A DNA stretch of 16,027 nt from contig JAIYAJ010000530.1 of NCBI GenBank assembly GCA_027489105.1, forward strand, positions 1 to 16,027. The letters are read 5' to 3'. Made by a program: the position numbers and the translations under genes. This stretch comes from Zymomonas sp. (lineage in GTDB: Bacteria > Pseudomonadota > Alphaproteobacteria > Sphingomonadales > Sphingomonadaceae). A model generated the notes under the pieces. That model saw nothing but the letters and a program-made list of their open reading frames with translations, ran no database searches and was not told where the DNA came from. This document shows, one piece after another, positions 5,890 through 11,288 of the stretch. The number at the start of each line of letters is the position of its first letter. Positions within the stretch are counted from its first letter, which is position 1.

Positions 5890-7158
5890 ATGGCCGGAGC
5901 GAACAGGGACAAGGTCGGGCGCAGGGCGCTTTTGCGTCAGGCGGGGGCGGCGGGGATCGTCGCTGGTCTGAGCGCCTGCGCACCGGTCGGCTCGAAGCGG
6001 CTGGCCACCGCAGCGAAGTTGGCCCGGCTCGACGGCACCCGGACGCTGGTCCCCTTCCGGGCGACCCCGCGCGAGATCGTCGACGTCAAATGCTGCCTCC
6101 GTCCGCTGCGCGCGGCGGGCCCCAATCTGGGCACCGAGATGGTCGGCGACACGCTGGTCGTACACAATTACGGTCATGGCGGCAGCGGCTGGTCGCTGTC
6201 CTGGGGATCGGCGGACATCGCGGTCGGCAAGGCGATGACGGCGTTGCCCCGCGAGATCGCTGTGGTGGGTTGCGGGATCGTCGGGCTGACCACCGCGATC
6301 GTCGCCCAGCGCGCCGGCCTGAAAGTGACCATCTATGCCCGTGAGCTGATCCAGAAGACGCGCTCCTTCCGCGCCAGCGGCTCCTTCACGCCGGATGCGC
6401 GCGTCGCGCTGGCCGAGCCGGCCGGCGCCGCCTTCGGCCCGCTATGGGAGCAGATGGCGCGCCTGTCGTGGAAGACCTTCCGTACCTTTCTCGGCCTGCC
6501 GGGCAATCCGGTGGCGTTCAGCGACAGTTTCGCGCTGTCCGACGAACCCATCAAGCGGCGCGTCTGGCCGGCCGATCCGGCGATTACCGAAAGCTGGAAG
6601 CCGGGCGGGCTGCCACGGCAGAATGTGGAGTTCGGCCACTATATCGATCGCATCCGCGACATCGTGCCGCCGGGGACCGATCTGACCCCGGAGGAAAATC
6701 CCTTTCCGGTGGCCTATGCCCAGCGCTCGTCGAACATGCATTTCAACTTCGCCAGCTATGCCCACTGCCTGCTGTCCGAATTTTTCGAGCGGGGCGGGCA
6801 GTTCGTCATGCGCGATTTCGCCAGTCCGGCGGAGTTCGCGACGCTGCCGCAGAAGGTCGTCATTCATTCGACCGGCTATGCCGCGCGCGATCTGTGGCGC
6901 GACAACACGATCATTCCGGTGCGCGGGCAGACCGGCTGGCTCATGCCGCAGCCGGCGGTCGACTATGGCGTGCGCTACAAGAATATCTCCCTCCTCTCAA
7001 AGGCGGACGGGGTCGTGGTGATGAACAACAATCCCGAAATGGGCGACATGCTGGGCGTCGGCGATTCGAACGAACTGCCGAACCGAAGCGCGATCGAGGA
7101 GGGGCTGGCGATCATCGCGCCGGTTCTTGCCGCCGCCCGGCCGGAGCGGCTGGCATGA
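5890..7158 (+). CDS. Exported FAD-dependent D-amino-acid-oxidase-like enzyme, apparently circularly permuted
   Basis: A 422-residue flavoprotein of the DAO superfamily, predicted to oxidise a C-N bond of an amino acid or amine. The N-terminus has a Tat-like GRRALLRQAG (10-19), a hydrophobic core and LSAC (27-30), a possible lipobox, so the product is probably translocated and membrane-anchored or periplasmic. The motif order is unusual. LRPLRAAGP (70-78) and HNYGHGGSGWSLSWGSA (92-108) normally lie at the C-terminal end of D-amino acid oxidases. Here they precede the Rossmann motif VVGCGIVGLTTAIVAQRAGL (125-144). STGYAARDLW (327-336) and PVRGQ (343-347) come later, and the chain ends about where the RPxR block would usually follow. 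The ATG at 5890 is preferred because AGGGG lies 6 nt upstream; an in-frame TTG at 5839 would add 17 poorly biased codons. It overlaps the cytochrome gene by ATGA. The substrate is unknown. Confidence 0.88.
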   Translation: MAGANRDKVGRRALLRQAGAAGIVAGLSACAPVGSKRLATAAKLARLDGTRTLVPFRATPREIVDVKCCLRPLRAAGPNLGTEMVGDTLVVHNYGHGGSGWSLSWGSADIAVGKAMTALPREIAVVGCGIVGLTTAIVAQRAGLKVTIYARELIQKTRSFRASGSFTPDARVALAEPAGAAFGPLWEQMARLSWKTFRTFLGLPGNPVAFSDSFALSDEPIKRRVWPADPAITESWKPGGLPRQNVEFGHYIDRIRDIVPPGTDLTPEENPFPVAYAQRSSNMHFNFASYAHCLLSEFFERGGQFVMRDFASPAEFATLPQKVVIHSTGYAARDLWRDNTIIPVRGQTGWLMPQPAVDYGVRYKNISLLSKADGVVVMNNNPEMGDMLGVGDSNELPNRSAIEEGLAIIAPVLAAARPERLA

Positions 7159-7607
7159 ACGGTCGCATCGCCATCGCGCTGGCGCTCGCGGCGGTCGTGT
7201 GGACCTCGCTCGCCATTGCCGCCGGTCCATCGTCCGTGCCCGCACCCAGTGTCCGGCAGGGCGCCTACACGGCAGAGCAGGCGAAGGCGGGGGCCCGCAC
7301 CTATGCGATACGCTGCGCGGTCTGCCACGGCACGCGCCTGGAAGGCAGCTATGAGGTGCCCGCGCTGACCGGCAAGTTCGTCGCGCACTGGGCCGGTCGG
7401 CCGATCTGGCCGTTGTTCGACTATGTATCCCGAGCGATGCCGCAGCCGGCACCCGGTTCGCTCTCGCCGGCGGAGAACGCCGCGCTGATTGCATTCTTGC
7501 TGGAGGCCAACGGGCTGCCTGCGGGCGCCAAGCCGCTCCCGGCGGATCAGGCGGGACTTTCTTCCATCCCGTTCGAAGCGCCCGCCATCACCACTGCAGC
7601 GCGTTGA
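7155..7607 (+). CDS. Exported monohaem cytochrome c, probable electron acceptor of the DAO-like enzyme
   Basis: A 150-residue class I cytochrome c. A Sec signal peptide covers about residues 1-23 (basic MNGR, a hydrophobic run, then SLAIAAG). The haem-binding motif CAVCH is at 54-58 within YAIRCAVCHGTRLEG. Met95 in SRAMPQPAPGSLS is the likely sixth ligand. The C-terminal helix AENAALIAFLLEANG is typical of small cytochromes that serve periplasmic dehydrogenases such as quinoprotein alcohol dehydrogenases. The start ATG overlaps the stop codon of the upstream flavoenzyme (ATGA), implying translational coupling. The pair therefore looks like a periplasmic dehydrogenase with its own electron carrier rather than an oxygen-consuming oxidase. 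The physiological partner is inferred from gene order only. Confidence 0.93.
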   Translation: MNGRIAIALALAAVVWTSLAIAAGPSSVPAPSVRQGAYTAEQAKAGARTYAIRCAVCHGTRLEGSYEVPALTGKFVAHWAGRPIWPLFDYVSRAMPQPAPGSLSPAENAALIAFLLEANGLPAGAKPLPADQAGLSSIPFEAPAITTAAR

Positions 7608-7716
7608 AAAGGCGGAGAATTGTGCGACGCAAGATGAGTTCGGAAACGCCCTAGCTTCATCGAGCCATGCTCTGCGTAGACAAAAGCACTGGATTGCTTC
7701 GACTGCAAAGGATTGT

Positions 7717-7731
7717 TGTTGCGTTGCAACA
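7717..7731. repeat. Inverted repeat TGTTGC-GTT-GCAACA before the hybrid kinase gene
   Basis: A perfect 6-bp inverted repeat with a 3-nt spacer lies in the non-coding gap between the cytochrome gene (ends 7607) and the hybrid kinase. It may be an operator or a small hairpin. The rest of the gap has lower GC than the genes, and I saw no clear promoter in it. Confidence 0.4.
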
Positions 7732-7865
7732 GAAGATTGCGCAGCATGATCGAACAAGTTGGGCGATTCCAGGGGGCGGGAATTGGTCGTGACACAAGGG
7801 CATTGCGTCAAAGCCGGGAGCGTGCGGTCGGGGCGGCTTGCTCGGCTATCGGGAACAGCTGTCCA

Positions 7866-9557
7866 GTGACTACGCTGGCGCCCCGTTCCGCTCTCGACGC
7901 CGCTGCCTCCGAAGCGGTGCGCGATCCGGCGGCGGAGAACGGGGATCGCCGCTATCTGCAGGGCATGGCGCTGATCCTTGCCGCCTGCGTTCTCGACTGC
8001 ATCATCCTTGTCCTGGAAATCGGCACCGATGGCGCGGACTGGCTCTACTGGAGTCTGCTGGCGCTGGTGCAGTTGCTGATCGGCGCTGCCGCCTGGGCGT
8101 GCTTCCGGATGTTTCATCGCCAGTCCCGCCGGATCACCGAACAGTTCGAGCAGATGCAATTGCTGCGGCGAGCCAAGGAGGCGGCCGAAACCGCCAATGT
8201 CACCAAGAGCCGCTATATCAGCAATGTCAGCCATGAGATTCGCTCGCCGCTGAACGCCATCTATGGCTATGCGCAGCTGATCGAGGGCAATGACGGCAGC
8301 GGCGCCAAGGAGGCGGTGCGCGTGATCCGTCGCTGCGCCGAACATATGACCAGTCTGGTCGAAGGGCTGCTCGACGTTGCGCAGATCGAACATGGCGTGC
8401 TGCGCGTCCGGTCGGAAGTGGTGCGCCTCGACAAGTTCATCGACCAGCTGATCTCGATGGTGCGGCCGTCCGCCGCCGCCAAGGGGCTGCAGCTCCATTA
8501 TGTCAAGCGCGGCCGGCTGCCCGAGCATGTGCGGACGGATCCGAACCGCTTGCGTCAGGTCTTCCTCAACCTTCTGTCGAACGCCATCGCCTATACCGAC
8601 AGGGGATCGGTCACGCTCAGCCTCCATTATGCGGCGCAGGTGGCGACCTTCGAGATACGCGATACCGGGCGCGGGATCAGCCCCGAGGACCAGCCCACCA
8701 TCTTCGATCCGTTCGCGCGGGGCGGAGCCGAGCATGTCCTGTCGAAGCCGGGGGCGGGGCTGGGGCTCTCCATCTCGCGCGCGATCGTCGAGATATTGGG
8801 CGGGCAGCTGGAACTGGTCGAGAGCGGGCCGACCGGCACCAGCCTGCGCGTCACGCTGCTGCTGAGCGAGGTGATCGCGCGGCAGGTGACGGCCGACAAG
8901 AAGCCGCAGATCGAAGGCTATCACGGGCCGCGCCGCTCGATCCTGATCGTCGACGACGACGCCGACCAGCGCCAGTTTCTCGATGGTTTTCTCGGCGGAC
9001 TGGGGTTCGACGTCTGGTGTGCGCCCGACGGCGAGTCCGGGGTCGCGCTTTCGCTCGACCAACAGTTCGATCTCGTGCTGCTCGACATCAGTCTTCCGGG
9101 CATTTCCGGCTGGGCGACGGCCTCGGAATTGCGCCTGCGCGGCGGGTCGGCCCTGCGCATCGTCATGCTGTCGGCCAACGCCCACGAGTTGCACCGGCCC
9201 GACTTTCCAAACCCGGTGCACGATCATTTCCTGACCAAGCCGGTCAGCTTCACCGCGCTGATCGAGACGATCGGGGCCCAGCTCAAGCTCAGCTGGCGGT
9301 TCGAGGCGGTCGAACCGGTGCCGCGCAAGGATCCTCCACGGGGATCGGCAGCTCCCTTGAGTGCGGAGCTCGAGGAGCGGCTGCAACGCATCGGCGAATT
9401 GCTCAAGATCGGTCACTTTCGTGGGTTGGAGGACGCGATCCGCCAACTCGCCGATCAACATCCGCAGGCCGAGCGGCTGAGTTTGGAACTGTTCGACCGG
9501 CTGGACCGGTTCGATCTCGAAGGCATGGCGCGACTTGTCGAGGAGTATGACGGGTGA
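7866..9557 (+). CDS. Membrane-bound hybrid sensor histidine kinase with receiver domain
   Basis: A 563-residue protein from the chosen GTG. Two membrane helices lie at about residues 33-53 and 59-82 with almost no periplasmic loop, so it probably senses a membrane or cytosolic signal. A short coiled segment leads to HisKA with HEIRSPLNAIYGYAQLIEG and phospho-acceptor His123. The ATPase domain is intact: N-box NLLSNAI (Asn239), DTGRGI (Asp266), FDPFARGG and GAGLGLSISRAI. A receiver domain follows (about 358-475) with LIVDDDADQ, phospho-acceptor Asp407 in LLDISLPG and conserved Lys458. A helical tail of about 70 residues ends the protein. The start is uncertain. GTG 7866 has GGGAA 10 nt upstream, and G/C-rich third positions begin there. 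ATG 7746 would add 40 codons with about 57% GC at the third position and a poor ribosome site. It overlaps the next regulator by 4 bp. Confidence 0.92.
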   Translation: MTTLAPRSALDAAASEAVRDPAAENGDRRYLQGMALILAACVLDCIILVLEIGTDGADWLYWSLLALVQLLIGAAAWACFRMFHRQSRRITEQFEQMQLLRRAKEAAETANVTKSRYISNVSHEIRSPLNAIYGYAQLIEGNDGSGAKEAVRVIRRCAEHMTSLVEGLLDVAQIEHGVLRVRSEVVRLDKFIDQLISMVRPSAAAKGLQLHYVKRGRLPEHVRTDPNRLRQVFLNLLSNAIAYTDRGSVTLSLHYAAQVATFEIRDTGRGISPEDQPTIFDPFARGGAEHVLSKPGAGLGLSISRAIVEILGGQLELVESGPTGTSLRVTLLLSEVIARQVTADKKPQIEGYHGPRRSILIVDDDADQRQFLDGFLGGLGFDVWCAPDGESGVALSLDQQFDLVLLDISLPGISGWATASELRLRGGSALRIVMLSANAHELHRPDFPNPVHDHFLTKPVSFTALIETIGAQLKLSWRFEAVEPVPRKDPPRGSAAPLSAELEERLQRIGELLKIGHFRGLEDAIRQLADQHPQAERLSLELFDRLDRFDLEGMARLVEEYDG

Positions 9558-10471
9558 ATATTCCGGGTCACAGCGATACGGTCCTCATCGTCGATGACGA
9601 ACCGGACTCGCTGCGTGCGATCAGCCGTGCGCTCGAAGCCGCCGATCTCGCCGTGCTGGTGGCGACTTCGGGCAAGGCGGCGCTGGAGCGGTTGCAGCAC
9701 ATCGTACCCGACCTGATCCTGATGGATGCGGTCATGCCCGAAATGGATGGGTTCGAGGTCACCGCACAGATCAAGAAACGGCCCGAGCTCCATCACGTCC
9801 CGGTCATCTTCATGACCGGCCTGACCGAAAGCGAACATGTCGTCGAGGCGTTCGAGGTCGGCGGCGTCGATTATGTGAAAAAGCCGGTGCAACTGTCCGA
9901 GCTGGTCGCGCGCGTCCGCGTACATATGGCGCAGGGCCGGGCGGTGCAGGCCAGCGTCGCCAGCCTCGATGCGACCGGCCGGCTGATGATCGCCACCGAC
10001 ACGCGCGGCAATCTGCTGTGGTGCACGCCAGGCGCCGAACAGGCGATAGGCGGGCTGGTGCCCGGATGGCGACGCGGGACCGAACTTCCGCCGGCCATAG
10101 GGCAGAAAGTCGCGGCGCTGGTCGAACGCGGCAGTCCGGGATCGTCGGTCAAGATCGGCCCGCCGGGGTTCGCCGGCAATCTCGAGCTGGTGATCATCGC
10201 CCGCTACCGGGGCGACGAGGTGCTGATCCGGATCAACCAGCTCGACCCTGAGAAGCATGTCCTGCGCCTGCGCGACCAGCTGCAGCTCACCCACCGCGAG
10301 GCGGAGGTGCTGCTGTGGGTCAGCTATGGCAAGGCCAGCATCGACATCAGCGACGTGCTGAACATCAGCCCGCGCACCGTCCAGAAACATCTCGAGCGCA
10401 TCTACGAGAAGCTGGGCGTGGAGATGCGCTCGGCGGCTGCGGCGATCGCGACGAGACTGCTCGATCAGTAG
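9554..10471 (+). CDS. Response regulator with receiver, PAS-like and LuxR DNA-binding domains
   Basis: A 305-residue response regulator. The receiver domain is at about residues 8-125, with acidic pocket VDDEPD (13-18), phospho-acceptor Asp58 in LILMDAVMPEMDG, and Lys109 in YVKKPV. A middle region (about 135-230) resembles a small PAS fold: LMIATDTRGNLLWCTPGAEQ. The C-terminal LuxR/NarL-type helix-turn-helix (about 243-303) contains LTHREAEVLLWVSYGKASID and ISPRTVQKHLERIYEKLGV. The start is GTG at 9554, overlapping the hybrid kinase stop by 4 bp, with GAGGAG about 8 nt upstream. It is therefore coupled to that kinase and is almost certainly its output partner. REC-PAS-LuxR regulators paired with hybrid kinases often sit beside genes for periplasmic dehydrogenases with cytochromes (general knowledge). 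Control of the surrounding amine-oxidation genes is inferred. Confidence 0.93.
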   Translation: MNIPGHSDTVLIVDDEPDSLRAISRALEAADLAVLVATSGKAALERLQHIVPDLILMDAVMPEMDGFEVTAQIKKRPELHHVPVIFMTGLTESEHVVEAFEVGGVDYVKKPVQLSELVARVRVHMAQGRAVQASVASLDATGRLMIATDTRGNLLWCTPGAEQAIGGLVPGWRRGTELPPAIGQKVAALVERGSPGSSVKIGPPGFAGNLELVIIARYRGDEVLIRINQLDPEKHVLRLRDQLQLTHREAEVLLWVSYGKASIDISDVLNISPRTVQKHLERIYEKLGVEMRSAAAAIATRLLDQ

Positions 10472-10481
10472 AGCGTCCGCC

Positions 10482-10522
10482 GCGATCGCCTGCGGTCACT
10501 TCGCCTTCTTCGCGGCGATCGC
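10482..10522. repeat. 9-bp inverted repeat at the convergent ends of the regulator and ridA-like genes
   Basis: GCGATCGCC at 10482-10490 is the reverse complement of GGCGATCGC at 10514-10522. It spans the 24-bp gap between the two convergent genes and the last codons of the ridA-like gene. It could form a hairpin in either transcript and act as a U-less bidirectional terminator. The core octamer GCGATCGC is itself palindromic and occurs again at 10442. Confidence 0.35.
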
Positions 10523-10999
10523 CTCGATCTCGATCAGGAAATAGGGGCCGACCAGCGCGCCGACCTGGAAGGTCGAGCGCGCGACCGTCGTCGGATTCTC
10601 GGCGGTGCCGAAGAACATCTTGAAGCCTTCGTTGGCGCCCATGAAGTCGAGCTTGCCGAGTTTGGGGTCGGGGGCCACGAACAGGCTCAGCTTGACCAGA
10701 TCCTGCATGCTGTAGCCCTGCGACTCCAGGATCGCCTTGATCTTGGTGAGCACGCTGATCGTCTGAGTCTTGGTGTCGCCGAGATCCTCGATGCTCTTGA
10801 TGTCAGCCATAGACTTGGCGGGATCGATCGGGGAGGGAAGCTGCCCGGAGATGTAGAGCGTCTCCGCACCCGCAGAAACCTTTGCCGCGTCGAGGATCAC
10901 GGCATTGGGGTTGCTCTTTATCCGCGTGATCTGCGCCTGAGAGGTCGTCGCGAGGCAGGCCGCCATGCAGGCGCCCGCAATCGTCCATGTGCGAGTCAA
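10496..10999 (-). CDS. Exported RidA-family enamine/imine deaminase (copy 1)
   Basis: A 167-residue protein of the YjgF/YER057c/UK114 (RidA) family, which hydrolyses reactive enamines and imines to ketones and ammonia. Unlike ordinary RidA (about 128 residues, cytosolic), it has an N-terminal signal peptide, MTRTWTIAGACMAACLATTS followed by QAQ, predicting a periplasmic location. The RidA fold begins near residue 30, with LYISGQ at 48-53. The catalytic Arg equivalent to E. coli Arg105 is Arg141 (VARSTFQVGAL), and Glu157 (IEIEAIA) matches Glu120, so imine hydrolysis is plausible. The start is TTG at 10999 with GGAGG 7 nt upstream; the nearby ATG is out of frame. It diverges from the TonB-dependent receptor across 289 bp. 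It is clearly similar to the exported RidA at 14019 (both contain GFK/VFK then a FFGT segment), so the two are paralogues. Confidence 0.93.
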   Translation of the reverse strand: MTRTWTIAGACMAACLATTSQAQITRIKSNPNAVILDAAKVSAGAETLYISGQLPSPIDPAKSMADIKSIEDLGDTKTQTISVLTKIKAILESQGYSMQDLVKLSLFVAPDPKLGKLDFMGANEGFKMFFGTAENPTTVARSTFQVGALVGPYFLIEIEAIAAKKAK

Positions 11000-11086
11000 G
11001 ATTCGTCCTCCATTGCCGTGAACGCTGCGGAAAAGGCCCCTCCACCGCTGCTGGGGCGATCATATGCGGGGCAGGCAGCGGGGCCG

Positions 11087-11102
11087 TACGCAAAACGGCG
11101 TA
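11087..11102. promoter_or_regulatory. Palindrome TACGC-AAAACG-GCGTA in the ridA/receptor divergent region
   Basis: A perfect 5-bp inverted repeat with a 6-nt spacer, sized like the operators of dimeric helix-turn-helix regulators. It sits between the divergent starts at 10999 and 11289. Its first 11 bases follow the pattern TACGYAAAAYG, also seen upstream of the DAO-like gene at 5823. This is the best candidate shared operator in the window, but it rests on two sites only. Confidence 0.4.
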
Positions 11103-11168
11103 TGGGCAATGGGCCGGGCGATGCCCTGTTATCCCCTTAACAAGAGCTTACGAACTTCGATTCGATCT

Positions 11169-11199
11169 GCTCCGCCGATCCAAGGGGGAAAGGCGGAGC
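11169..11199 (+). promoter_or_regulatory. 8-bp hairpin in the presumed leader of the receptor gene
   Basis: GCTCCGCC at 11169-11176 pairs perfectly with GGCGGAGC at 11192-11199 around a 15-nt loop containing AAGGGGGAAA. It lies 89 bp before the receptor ATG. No U-tract follows, so it is not an intrinsic terminator. It could be a leader structure or an operator. Confidence 0.35.
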
Positions 11200-11288
11200 C
11201 GGATAATCGCTGCACCAATCGCCGGGACAAGGCGAAGTGAATGACATGCACCGGAGAGGGACGCACCGCCACAGGGGGGAATGAAAAG

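Noticed and set aside
7746..7865. N-terminal extension of the hybrid kinase from ATG 7746
   Set aside because: The 40 extra codons have only about 57% G/C at third positions and encode a Cys/Arg-rich segment unlike a domain, with no good ribosome site. It remains an alternative start.
6975..9461. 828-codon open frame on the minus strand opposite the DAO end, cytochrome and hybrid kinase
   Set aside because: It spans three well-supported plus-strand features and a non-coding gap, with no domain recognised in its translation.
10442..10522. Triple GCGATCGC octamer as a dispersed repeat family
   Set aside because: Two copies lie inside coding sequence at Ala/Ile codons and the octamer is expected to be frequent in GC-rich DNA. 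Only the inverted 9-bp pair was kept as a feature.
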